Part shown: positions 40,788 through 48,549 of the stretch, one piece after another
Layout: every line of letters begins with the position of its first letter
Numbering within the stretch: position 1 is the first letter of the stretch
Translations under genes and position numbers: made by a program
IMG/VR virus record: IMGVR_UViG_3300032308_002246
Span: 1-64,000 of that record
DNA: 64,000 nucleotides
Strand: one strand, 5' to 3'
DNA from: a virus
Notes under the pieces: model-generated
What the model saw: only the letters and a program-made list of their open reading frames with translations
Database searches by the model: none
Told to the model about the DNA's origin: nothing

Positions 40788-41480
40788 TTAGTCGTTCCAC
40801 CATTCAACCCATGGCTTTTGTGTGGCCGAGGCTGCATCTTCTTTGTCTATGCCAGTGTAGGCAATTGAGATGGTGACCTTTGCGTCATTCTCGTAGTAGC
40901 TCCAGTCGCCACCCACGTTGTAGACAAACAACTGAAGGAATTCGTCTGTGTTCATAACTGCAGCATCCGCGAGGTATGTTCGTTCATTCCACTCTTGTTC
41001 GCTCCAGCTTGAGTTCAGAGCGCGTGATTTTTCAATAGGTGATACAGCAGTGCTTCTAAGGTTCATTACATTGGACCCGAAACCGCCACCCTCTGTGGAG
41101 AATGCACCAATTCTTCCAGCGGCATCGTCTGGATTGCCAAGCCACATTGTGGGCTTAAGGTCCTCGTCCACACTTGCTTGGTATTCAAGGTCTTCAAACG
41201 GGTACACAATGTCACTTGGGTTGTCGTAAATGCTGTGTTGAGTCTTAGAGTTCTTTGTCTTAAAAGCCGCAAGAGCCAAAACTCTGTCAGTTGTCTCAAT
41301 GTCCAAAGTTTCCTCATCACCCTGCCAGAAACCAGCTGTGTCACCGTAAATCGCTTGTGTGGTGAACCACATTGACACAATCTTTACTCTAAATGGGAAT
41401 GACACATTCAAAAAAGATGGGCTGTTGACTTTTACGGTCCAATCGTAGTTAACGATTGATGGTGGGATTATTCCAGACAT
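40788..41480 (-). CDS. putative structural protein
   Basis: 230 aa. Beta-rich with aromatic ends (SMWFTTQAIYGDTAGFWQGD, WSYYENDAKVTISIAYTG) and a C-terminal PWVEWWND. The pattern fits a phage minor structural protein such as a tail or head component, but nothing specific is recognised. Divergent from the secreted protein at 41615. Confidence 0.52.
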   Translation of the reverse strand: MSGIIPPSIVNYDWTVKVNSPSFLNVSFPFRVKIVSMWFTTQAIYGDTAGFWQGDEETLDIETTDRVLALAAFKTKNSKTQHSIYDNPSDIVYPFEDLEYQASVDEDLKPTMWLGNPDDAAGRIGAFSTEGGGFGSNVMNLRSTAVSPIEKSRALNSSWSEQEWNERTYLADAAVMNTDEFLQLFVYNVGGDWSYYENDAKVTISIAYTGIDKEDAASATQKPWVEWWND

Positions 41481-41614
41481 TATTGCTCCTTGGCTTAAGT
41501 TTTATTAATTATACAGCTTTATTTTTACAAGAATTGGAACTTTTTTAGCGCTAGGTTGCATTAATTGTCTAGTGTGGTTACGCTTGCCTCAATCACCAGG
41601 CTAGTGGAGGACAA

Positions 41615-42400
41615 ATGTTGAATGTCAATAAAAAAATTGTTTTTACATTAATAATCTCGCTTATCACACTTCCGGTTGCCAGCTCCGTAAAAGCAGATGG
41701 GTGCACAAATTACACAGAAGCGCCATCTTCTAATTCTGCAACAACTCTTACAATCATCGACACCGATGTTGGAACAGAGGCTTACCAACGCCTTCTTGCG
41801 TATTCTTCAGGAGGACATAAGGCGCTTGGCATGGCAATAGCAAGCGAGTATGACTACTTCGGTTTGTGTCAATATGTTGGAGTTGGGATTATGGATGGAA
41901 GTGGGGGGAACGGTTTTAGGCCAAACTACACTCTGGCCATTTGGCATGGCGAAGTTGACTTGCAAATCGCCCGAACTGCAATTTATGCATTAATTGGTGC
42001 AAGTCCAGACCCAGTTGTAACAAACGGTGACTGCAATATTTCATGTGACGGCACAAATGGAAGGCAGTTTGACGGAACGGTAATCAATGAACCTACAACG
42101 ACGACTACAACCACTCCGCAAGTGGTAATCGAGCAGCCAGAAACCCAACCTTTGACATCAAATGAAATTCATTTTGATTCATCTGAAAACCCTATAAACA
42201 TTAACGAAACCAACAACATTGAAGCAGTGATTGCAGACACAATCCAGAGTTCACTTGTCGTCCAAGATTTGCCAGTAACTGTTCCCTCTATTGTCTTGGC
42301 GGATTCTTTTATTTCTTCAAAACAAACTACTGGCACAAAAAATAACTCTGTGCATGGGAAGAAAAAATCAAAGAAGCGAATTGCAAAACGCCTCCGATAG
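41615..42400 (+). CDS. secreted protein with Thr-rich linker and basic tail
   Basis: 261 aa, GGAGG upstream. A signal peptide (KKIVFTLIISLITLPVASSV KADG) precedes a folded domain of about 130 residues (YQRLLAYSSGGHKALGMAIA, GVGIMDGSGGNGFRPNYTLA). A Thr-rich linker (EPTTTTTTTPQVV) follows, then an acidic-polar segment, ending in a lysine-rich tail (KKKSKKRIAKRLR). Possibly cell-wall anchored or binding. Unknown function. Confidence 0.66.
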   Translation: MLNVNKKIVFTLIISLITLPVASSVKADGCTNYTEAPSSNSATTLTIIDTDVGTEAYQRLLAYSSGGHKALGMAIASEYDYFGLCQYVGVGIMDGSGGNGFRPNYTLAIWHGEVDLQIARTAIYALIGASPDPVVTNGDCNISCDGTNGRQFDGTVINEPTTTTTTTPQVVIEQPETQPLTSNEIHFDSSENPININETNNIEAVIADTIQSSLVVQDLPVTVPSIVLADSFISSKQTTGTKNNSVHGKKKSKKRIAKRLR

Positions 42401-42470
42401 AGATAATGATTTTTTGCAAAAATCAACTGTAAAATCCATGAATTGATATATTTTTTAAGAAATCAAGTTA

Positions 42471-42498
42471 AAACCCTTTGTCAGTAAGGGTTTAATTT
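42471..42498. terminator. possible terminator
   Basis: AAACCCTT and AAGGGTTT form an 8-bp stem with a 7-base loop, 70 bases after the 41615-42400 stop. Followed by AATTTCC, so the U-tract is short. Confidence 0.45.
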
Positions 42499-42517
42499 CC
42501 TCAAAACTACAGGAAAA

Positions 42518-42547
42518 TTGTGCAAAAGTAATCAAAAAGGCTATAAT
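42518..42547 (+). promoter_or_regulatory. sigma-70-like promoter for lysozyme-like gene
   Basis: -35 TTGTGC (42518) and -10 TATAAT (42542) with an 18-base spacer, about 100 bases before the TTG start of the 42646 gene. The -10 is perfect, the -35 weak. Confidence 0.5.
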
Positions 42548-42645
42548 TGATGTATGGATACACGAAGGGTTTTCTCAAACTGAGCTAGGTCCCCTTAAGG
42601 GTTGAATCTGCTCGCTGTCCTATACACCTAAACAAGGAGTGCAAC

Positions 42646-43227
42646 TTGAACATCAAAACTGGTATTTACGCTATTTTTTTTATGGTTATCGCCCAGGTAG
42701 GGGTCTCGGTGGTAAATGCAATGGAGGCAAAAGCCCCAGCTGCAAGCATCAGCCGTGAATCTGCAGCGCTGATTCAGTACGAAAAGAGTAACGAAATCAG
42801 CAGTTTTGATGCAATCAAGTTCACTCATGGCGATGTTTCATGGCTTGACGAAATGGCGCTAAGCGTAGGCTGGCCAGCAAAGCAGATACCAAAGCTCAAG
42901 AAAATCGTCCTTCGCGAGTCTGGTGGATGCCCAAACCGCATCGGCAGCTCCATTGTTGATAAGAATTGCAATATCACCGGGTATACCAAAGCAACAAATA
43001 AGTCCGATTCAGGCCTCCTGCAAATCAACGGAGTCAACTGGGACCCAAGCCGAAACAAGAACGCTGTTGCGTGCGTCCAATTTGGATTCTGCACTCAAGA
43101 GGACCTGCTTGACCCTGTGAACAACCTAAAGGTTGGACGAGAGCTATTTAGGCTTGCTGGATGGGACCCATGGGACCCATGCGCATGGGGTCCAGAATAC
43201 GCTCACAGGTGCAAAAAGGGCAAGTAG
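42646..43227 (+). CDS. secreted lysozyme/transglycosylase-like protein
   Basis: 193 aa from TTG 42646, with AAGGAG six bases upstream. A signal peptide (YAIFFMVIAQVGVSVVNAME) precedes the catalytic domain: KIVLRESGGCPNRIG places the catalytic Glu, and SDSGLLQINGVNW is the SLT motif; four cysteines probably form disulfides. It cleaves peptidoglycan. A signal-bearing lysozyme may act as an export-type lysin or a virion-associated enzyme. Confidence 0.8.
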   Translation: MNIKTGIYAIFFMVIAQVGVSVVNAMEAKAPAASISRESAALIQYEKSNEISSFDAIKFTHGDVSWLDEMALSVGWPAKQIPKLKKIVLRESGGCPNRIGSSIVDKNCNITGYTKATNKSDSGLLQINGVNWDPSRNKNAVACVQFGFCTQEDLLDPVNNLKVGRELFRLAGWDPWDPCAWGPEYAHRCKKGK

Positions 43228-43263
43228 CGACCAGCCCTAGTTGTATTGGGTTATTATTCATTT

Positions 43264-43461
43264 GTGGCAAATAACAATTCAAAATCAGCAGGCAGAACAA
43301 GAATTAACCCAATAACCAAAGAAGTCGAAACCGTTGCTGGTACAAAAGCCGGCAAAAAAAGGCTTAGGCTTCCAGTGGGTCATCCGCAGAGAACGCATGA
43401 CCTATATGGTCCAGTCGGAAAGAAAAAAAAGAAGAGTATTCTTTCAGATGATGAAGATTAA
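43264..43461 (+). CDS. small basic protein with GPVGK motif
   Basis: 65 aa from GTG 43264 (MANNNSKSAGRTRINPITKE). A strongly basic middle (GTKAGKKRLRLPVGHPQRTH) leads to DLYGPVGKKKKKSILSDDED. GPVGK recalls the GPVGKM motif of the giant ORF at 50-64 kb. It may be a DNA-binding or virion-packaged protein. Ribosome site not clear, and an earlier TTG at 43246 is possible. Confidence 0.5.
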   Translation: MANNNSKSAGRTRINPITKEVETVAGTKAGKKRLRLPVGHPQRTHDLYGPVGKKKKKSILSDDED

Positions 43462-43901
43462 TTTTCTTCTATAATTTTAAACAAGGAGTCTCTGTCAAGA
43501 AAGATTGAGCCTCCACTTATGTTCGGCCCTTCATCGGACTCTTCAATGTAAATCGTAATGTCGTCTGGGGAAACCTTTAGCTTCTTTGCAATATAGACAG
43601 TCATTCTTGAGACTTCATCCTGTAGGGAAGATAGTGCAATTTCAGATTCATTTTCTTGAATCTCTATATCCTCATAACCTTCGTATCCAACGCCGGTTCT
43701 AACAAACTCGGCTGACATTTTTGTAAACGTTGATGCCTTGACGCACATCGAGCACGCTATTTTGTCGGTTTTTGCCGGTCTCTTACGCGGCTCCATGTGC
43801 CCGCATGAGAGCTTATGGAAATAAACCACATCCCCCCATTGACCCTTTCTAATTATGTCAACTACTGTATTTTGCGGGGCGGTTTTTTTATTTATTTCCA
43901 T
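43458..43901 (-). CDS. zinc-binding hypothetical protein
   Basis: 147 aa. HKLSCGHMEPRKRPAKTDKI followed by ACSMCVKAS gives a CxH...CxxC set, probably zinc. The C-terminal half is beta-rich and acidic (DITIYIEESDEGPNISGGSI). Divergent from the DNA-glycosylase-like gene. Start could be 15 bases upstream. Confidence 0.58.
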   Translation of the reverse strand: MEINKKTAPQNTVVDIIRKGQWGDVVYFHKLSCGHMEPRKRPAKTDKIACSMCVKASTFTKMSAEFVRTGVGYEGYEDIEIQENESEIALSSLQDEVSRMTVYIAKKLKVSPDDITIYIEESDEGPNISGGSIFLDRDSLFKIIEEN

Positions 43902-43921
43902 AAAAATCCATTGCATTATTC

Positions 43922-44356
43922 ATGGGTAAAGGGTACTATGAATTTATGCAAACATTTTTACCATATGCAAGTTTTAGCGATTCGGCATCAGTACTGGATT
44001 ACAGGAGGCTCGGCAAGCAACGTGTTGAGACGCTTCAAATCTTAAAAAGTTTACTTGACCCAGATTATGGGTGGAAAAGTCACCCGGCTGTAAAAATGTG
44101 GGTAGGTTTTGAGCCGGCATTGTCAGCTTATGGGGTTGAAGTGTGCAAAGCATGGCTGGCTAGGGGCTATAAAGACACATGTTTAGACAAAATCGTTTCA
44201 CTTGTAAAGCCGAGTACCGAAAATCTTCCGCCATGGATTGGGGATGAGCGTCTGCATGAAAGCCACAAATCAAACCTTCTTCGCAAGATGCCAGAATTTT
44301 ACTCTCCATTTTTTAGCGAGGTGAGTCCAGATATTCCTTACTTTTGGCCTAGTTGA
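43922..44356 (+). CDS. pyrimidine-dimer DNA-glycosylase-like (MSMEG_6728-type) protein
   Basis: 144 aa; the ATG at 43946 (MQTFLPYASFSDSASVLDYR) may be the real start. The family signature is complete: RRLGKQRVETLQILKSL, GWKSHPAVKMWVGFEPALSA, YGVEVCKAWLARGYKDTC. Members are annotated as pyrimidine-dimer DNA glycosylases by homology to T4 DenV. Likely in repair of UV damage, which suits surface-water phages. Confidence 0.72.
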   Translation: MGKGYYEFMQTFLPYASFSDSASVLDYRRLGKQRVETLQILKSLLDPDYGWKSHPAVKMWVGFEPALSAYGVEVCKAWLARGYKDTCLDKIVSLVKPSTENLPPWIGDERLHESHKSNLLRKMPEFYSPFFSEVSPDIPYFWPS

Positions 44357-44391
44357 TTTTCGTCAAATCAATATGCGCTAGTATCTATTTG

Positions 44392-45489
44392 ATGTCTGAA
44401 GAATCCAAAAAACTAACGGCAGCTTTTTTGACTACAGACTGGTCTTTTGGTCTGAAACCAATTCAGCCAAATGGTTGCGCCTATTATCGATGCAAGCTAC
44501 CGATGGACGAATTGCAAAAAGAATACAACTGGGTTTGTGGGTTGGGTCTACCAGGTCTAAATCAGACAAAAGGTATTGGCATGCTGGTTGAAGGTGATAA
44601 GGCAATCCATGGATGGGATTTGATAATCCTTAAACTGATTATGCATAAAACTTTTTCTGACTTTATGCCTGTGGCTAAACAGTTGGGTCAAAAGGTAATA
44701 GTTGACATAGACGACTGGTTTGATGGCCTAGAAAAAACAAACAGAGCATTTGAGACAACTGACCCTAAAAAAAATCCTGAAGTAAATAGAGAGCACTATG
44801 CAAACATAATAAAACAAGCTGATGCCCTTATTGTATCTACTCCATTCTTGCTGGATTACTATAAAAAATTCCACAAAAATGTTTTTCTTGTTAGAAACGG
44901 AATAGATTTAGATAGATGGGAAAAAAGAAAAGTTAAAAAAACCTGGAATCCAACAATCGGTTGGGTTGGAGCTACGCCGTGGAGGTCAAGCGACTTAGAA
45001 GTTTTGGGTCCTAAATTTGGTAAATACATCCAAAAAAATAAGTTAATGTTTCATCATTCTGGTTACACGGCAAATGCTCCACTTGCACATGAACTTGCTG
45101 GGGTGAGTCTTACAAATTCAACAGTTTCCCACATGGTCCCAATAAGCGATTATCCTAAGCTTTTCAAACATATTGATATTGGAATTGTCCCTTTGAACAA
45201 TGTTAAGTTCAATGATGCAAAGTCATATATAAAAGGCCTTGAGTATGCAGCTGCTGGGGTGCCCTTTATTGCTTCCCCATCACCCGAGTATCTTGAGCTT
45301 GCAAAAGCAGGGATAGGCAGAATTGCACATAACTGGGATGACTGGGAGTACCACTTTGATGAACTCCGGGACCCACAAAAAAGAGCTGATGATGCTGAAG
45401 TGAACCTGGAAAATCTCAAGAATTTTACGGTTAAAGCTAGGGGTTCCGAATGGAACTCAACATTGAGGTACATAATGGAGAATATATGA
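44392..45489 (+). CDS. glycosyltransferase, GT4-like
   Basis: 365 aa from ATG 44392 (MSEESKKLTAAFLTTDWSFG). The N-terminal lobe has CAYYRCKLPMDEL and KQLGQKVIVDIDDW; the C-terminal lobe has NPTIGWVGATPWRSSDLEVL, then IDIGIVPLNNVKFNDAKSYI with KGLEYAAAGVPFIAS (the acceptor/nucleotide-sugar glutamate region). Adds a sugar, possibly to phage DNA, virion or host surface. Overlaps the next start. Confidence 0.78.
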   Translation: MSEESKKLTAAFLTTDWSFGLKPIQPNGCAYYRCKLPMDELQKEYNWVCGLGLPGLNQTKGIGMLVEGDKAIHGWDLIILKLIMHKTFSDFMPVAKQLGQKVIVDIDDWFDGLEKTNRAFETTDPKKNPEVNREHYANIIKQADALIVSTPFLLDYYKKFHKNVFLVRNGIDLDRWEKRKVKKTWNPTIGWVGATPWRSSDLEVLGPKFGKYIQKNKLMFHHSGYTANAPLAHELAGVSLTNSTVSHMVPISDYPKLFKHIDIGIVPLNNVKFNDAKSYIKGLEYAAAGVPFIASPSPEYLELAKAGIGRIAHNWDDWEYHFDELRDPQKRADDAEVNLENLKNFTVKARGSEWNSTLRYIMENI

Positions 45490-46271
45490 TTCCGGACCTA
45501 GACCAACAATACGAACTGCTTTCGATTCCAGCACCTTTGCCGAGCCCGGCAGACTGGAATGACGATGGATTTGTAGTTAAGAAAAAACTATTGCCAGAAG
45601 AGCTAATGGTCAACTACGAAAGCTGTTGGATTGAGAATAACTCGGAGCGACCAGGCGGTTGGCCCGACTGCACTCCTTACCGTCGGCATCCAGAAGTTAT
45701 GGAGATACTCACATGCCGTGAAATAAACGACACTATGTTTGACCTAATTGGAGAGCCTGCAGGATTGCATCTAAACCTAACTGGCTGGAGAACAACAACC
45801 AGAAACTGGCACCAAGACACATACTTAAATCCACCGCATGTTGGTGATTATTATGTTGCTGTCTGGATTGCTCTAGAAACAATTCACCCAGACTCGGGCC
45901 CGTTTCAGCTCATTCCAGGCTCCCACAGATGGAGAACTGTAACCCAGGAGAAAATCCTAGATGCTCTTACACCTGCAGAACGAGACCACAGGTGGCCGAC
46001 TTATAGCGAAAGACTACTTACACCAATATTTGAGCATCAAATTGAAAAACGCAAACCGGAAATAGTTACATACCTGCCTGAGCGAGGCGACGTTCTTTTC
46101 TGGCACGGCAGACTGCTCCATAGGGGTTCTCTTGCAAATAATCCAGACATGCCAAGGAAGGCTTTAATTGCTCATTATTCAGGGATAAGGCACAGAGAGG
46201 ATATGCCACCAGCACAGCGACATAAGCTTGGTTGGTACTTTCCAGTAGATGGAGGAAACACAGGACAATGA
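45486..46271 (+). CDS. PhyH-like 2-oxoglutarate/Fe(II) oxygenase
   Basis: 261 aa from ATG 45486. The PhyH pattern is WHQDTYLNPPHVGDYYVAVW, then LETIHPDSGPFQLIPGSHRW, then GDVLFWHGRLLHRGSLANNP: HxD, an arginine for 2-oxoglutarate, and the distal histidine. Acts on an unknown substrate, perhaps a glycan or lipid made by its glycosyltransferase neighbour. Confidence 0.8.
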   Translation: MIPDLDQQYELLSIPAPLPSPADWNDDGFVVKKKLLPEELMVNYESCWIENNSERPGGWPDCTPYRRHPEVMEILTCREINDTMFDLIGEPAGLHLNLTGWRTTTRNWHQDTYLNPPHVGDYYVAVWIALETIHPDSGPFQLIPGSHRWRTVTQEKILDALTPAERDHRWPTYSERLLTPIFEHQIEKRKPEIVTYLPERGDVLFWHGRLLHRGSLANNPDMPRKALIAHYSGIRHREDMPPAQRHKLGWYFPVDGGNTGQ

Positions 46272-46837
46272 GTAATATTGACGAACCATACCCAACTAAT
46301 GGTGGAGTGGAAAAAAACTTTCGGAATGAACTTGATAAGTTAAATGCTCCAAGAGTTTTGGAGCTTGGAACACTTCAATGGAAACCTGGAGTCTCAACAC
46401 ATCATGGAGAGTGGCTACCTAATGGAGCAACTCACATAAAGTCCGACATTGAAGCAGGTGGAGATGTCGATGTTGTGGCAGATGCGCACGACCTAGCTGC
46501 ATTTAAAGACAATGAATTTGATGTCTTTATAGCAATTAGTGTTTGGGAGCATTTACGTCATCCGTGGATTGCGGCAGAGCAAGCAGCTCGCATTTTAAAG
46601 CCGGGTGGCTTGCTTTATGTAGCAACACATCATACATTCCCAGTTCACGGATATCCATCGGATTACTGCAGATGGACAGACAAAGGGTTAGAGGGTTTAT
46701 TTGATGCTCCAACTTGGCGGAACCAGGTTAGCGCGCTATCTTATCCATGCAAAATAATCCCTAATGACAAAATCACCAACTGGAATACAGCTGCTCATGC
46801 GTTTTTGAATGTTGATATTTTTGCTGTAAAAAATTAA
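46268..46837 (+). CDS. SAM-dependent methyltransferase (type 11)
   Basis: 189 aa from ATG 46268, four-base overlap. PRVLELGTLQWKPGVSTHHG is a variant motif I; HIKSDIEAGGDVDVVADAHD is motif II; FDVFIAISVWEHLRHPWIAA and RILKPGGLLYVATHHTFP are motifs IV-V. Last of the plus block; probably modifies the same product as its neighbours. Confidence 0.78.
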   Translation: MSNIDEPYPTNGGVEKNFRNELDKLNAPRVLELGTLQWKPGVSTHHGEWLPNGATHIKSDIEAGGDVDVVADAHDLAAFKDNEFDVFIAISVWEHLRHPWIAAEQAARILKPGGLLYVATHHTFPVHGYPSDYCRWTDKGLEGLFDAPTWRNQVSALSYPCKIIPNDKITNWNTAAHAFLNVDIFAVKN

Positions 46838-46851
46838 CTTTTAAACTAGTT

Positions 46852-47127
46852 TTATTTTTTTATATCCTTGGTTTCTATTTCTGAAGCCAGTGTTCCGCCA
46901 AATATTTTTGAAATAGATGGGAGCCCCATGTCGGAGATTCGTTTTGAAACTGGTTTCACCAACTCCGTGAGGCTGTCAGTTGAGTTTGGAGTAATTGTAA
47001 CTGTATAGGGCTTGGCAAGATTCTGCTGGTTCATAACCGAGCGCATGTAATCAACTTCCGATTTCAAAGCTTCTATCTTTTGATTCAAATCGGCAATTGA
47101 ATCCTGTGTTTCTCTGTTGTTGTCCAT
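46852..47127 (-). CDS. coiled-coil hypothetical protein
   Basis: 91 aa. DNNRETQDSIADLNQKIEAL KSEVDYMRSVMNQQNLA is a coiled coil; the rest is polar and ends TKDIKK. May be a small scaffold or regulator. Confidence 0.6.
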   Translation of the reverse strand: MDNNRETQDSIADLNQKIEALKSEVDYMRSVMNQQNLAKPYTVTITPNSTDSLTELVKPVSKRISDMGLPSISKIFGGTLASEIETKDIKK

Positions 47128-47141
47128 TGCAAAATACTATC

Positions 47142-47543
47142 CTATTTTGCTTTGAACTCAGCCCAGGTTTTGTCTCCTACGCCAAAGTACTCACGAGCAT
47201 AGCCAGCCTGGATGATGTCTTTGTTTAGACACGCTGTAGATGGGTCATCAATTTTGTCCGAGCTGTATATTCGTGCAAGGATTCGACCATATTTGTCATT
47301 CTTGTCAGGAATTGTATTAACAAACACCCACTTATGATTTGTTAGCCAATCCTGAGTAAATGATTTTGCTTTTAGCCCTAATTCTTTTTCTGCTAGGTCT
47401 TTAGTTCTTGATTCAGGAGTGTTAACGCCGTAAAGCCTAACTCTCATCTTGTGGTGGATATCAAAACCAAGGTCAACCATCAGCTCTATGGTGTCGCCAT
47501 CTATTACTTTTAGAACTGTAGCCCCATACCAAAATCTCTCCAT
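47142..47543 (-). CDS. thermonuclease (SNase-like)
   Basis: 133 aa. ATVLKVIDGDTIELMVDLGF, MRVRLYGVNTPES, KELGLKAKSFTQDWL and DKYGRILARIYSS match the staphylococcal-nuclease fold: Asp of the DGD region, Arg of RLYGVNTPE and the KYGR arginine. Degrades DNA or RNA with calcium. Overlaps the next gene by one base. Confidence 0.85.
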   Translation of the reverse strand: MERFWYGATVLKVIDGDTIELMVDLGFDIHHKMRVRLYGVNTPESRTKDLAEKELGLKAKSFTQDWLTNHKWVFVNTIPDKNDKYGRILARIYSSDKIDDPSTACLNKDIIQAGYAREYFGVGDKTWAEFKAK

Positions 47544-47926
47544 TATTTTTTAACCTTCTTAATCATCCCATCAACAATTCCGCTGACAACCCCGTCTGGT
47601 ATGACCGCAAATCTGCACTTACCGTTTGGTTCAACGTTTTGTTGAATGATTTTGCATGAGCCATTGCCTTCATATAGCACGCAGTTTGAACATTTTACGC
47701 CTATTTGGGCTACTTCGTTTTCTCGAGCTCCAACATATCCAGCCCATATGCCAGTTTCGTCTTCGTTAAACTTGCCATATTTTTGAGCAATTGTAATTAA
47801 CGAATTAGCTAATTCTGCTTCTTCCGCAGCCAACTTTGGTTTTACCTGCGTCTTGTCAACCTCAACAAGAATAGAGTTGTCCCCGTTCACAAGGCTTTGT
47901 ATTAGTTTTAAGATTGGATTGTCCAT
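47543..47926 (-). CDS. Cys-rich hypothetical protein
   Basis: 127 aa from ATG 47926; a GTG at 47944 is an alternative start. GARENEVAQIGVKCSNCVLY, EGNGSCKIIQQNVEPNGKCR, FAVIPDGVVSG hold four cysteines in a C-x2-C, C, C pattern seen in actinophage proteins near head genes. Metal or Fe-S binding is likely, role unknown. Confidence 0.62.
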   Translation of the reverse strand: MDNPILKLIQSLVNGDNSILVEVDKTQVKPKLAAEEAELANSLITIAQKYGKFNEDETGIWAGYVGARENEVAQIGVKCSNCVLYEGNGSCKIIQQNVEPNGKCRFAVIPDGVVSGIVDGMIKKVKK

Positions 47927-47943
47927 GTTGCAATTATCCCACA

Positions 47944-48477
47944 CTATATTGCGTCTATTATTAGATGAACTCGGTCGCTATTACCCGTGTTTTCAACACC
48001 ATGATATCTGTTGACATTATCTATCAGCCAAATCTGCCCTGGCTTCAGGTTCATTAACTCATTTCCTACGCTAAAAATGCATCCTTCATTCGTCAAAACC
48101 GGAACGTGTATCCTGTGGGTTTTAGCTGTCAACGGGCCTTTATCCATATGTGTTGGTATAACAGTGCCGGCTTTTAGCTTCGCTAGCATTGCTTGTCGCG
48201 TATAGACCTCTCCAAGGTGCTTTGAAGCAGCCAAAACAATTTCTTCTATATACGCACTAAATACATCGTAGTTTTCATGGAGGATTTTAGAATTAAGACG
48301 ATGTTTTTTATCGTACATTAAGGGAATCGTATGGGTATTTTTTGAAGCTATTCCACCAGTTTTTTTACGTTCTGTATATCTAGTCCAGTCTTCTGTTGTC
48401 AGATTCAATACCTCATTAAGCAATCCTGCAAATGAAGGCATATCTCCAATAAAGAAGAACGCATTGTTTTCCTTCAT
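47944..48477 (-). CDS. Asp/Asn beta-hydroxylase-like 2OG oxygenase
   Basis: 177 aa from ATG 48477, chosen since GGAGAG lies seven bases before it. IPTHMDKGPLTAKTHRIHVP has an HxD and following histidines, ECIFS-like strand GCIFSVGNELMNLKPGQIWL and NVNRYHGVENTGNSDRVHLI gives the distal His and Arg. Resembles AspH/asparaginyl hydroxylases. The fifth 2OG-type enzyme of the window, located next to the capsid gene. Confidence 0.68.
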   Translation of the reverse strand: MKENNAFFFIGDMPSFAGLLNEVLNLTTEDWTRYTERKKTGGIASKNTHTIPLMYDKKHRLNSKILHENYDVFSAYIEEIVLAASKHLGEVYTRQAMLAKLKAGTVIPTHMDKGPLTAKTHRIHVPVLTNEGCIFSVGNELMNLKPGQIWLIDNVNRYHGVENTGNSDRVHLIIDAI

Positions 48478-48498
48478 ACACAATCTCTCCATATATAG

Positions 48499-48538
48499 CA
48501 AAAACCCCGCCCACCCCAAAGGAGCGAGCGGGGTTTTT
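48499..48538. terminator. Rho-independent terminator downstream of capsid gene
   Basis: AAAACCCCGC and GCGGGGTTTT form a strong stem with TTTTT following on the plus strand and TTTTTGC on the minus. It sits 11 bases after the capsid stop, so it separates the high-level capsid transcript from the 47944 gene. Confidence 0.88.
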
Positions 48539-48549
48539 ACCAGTGCTTA

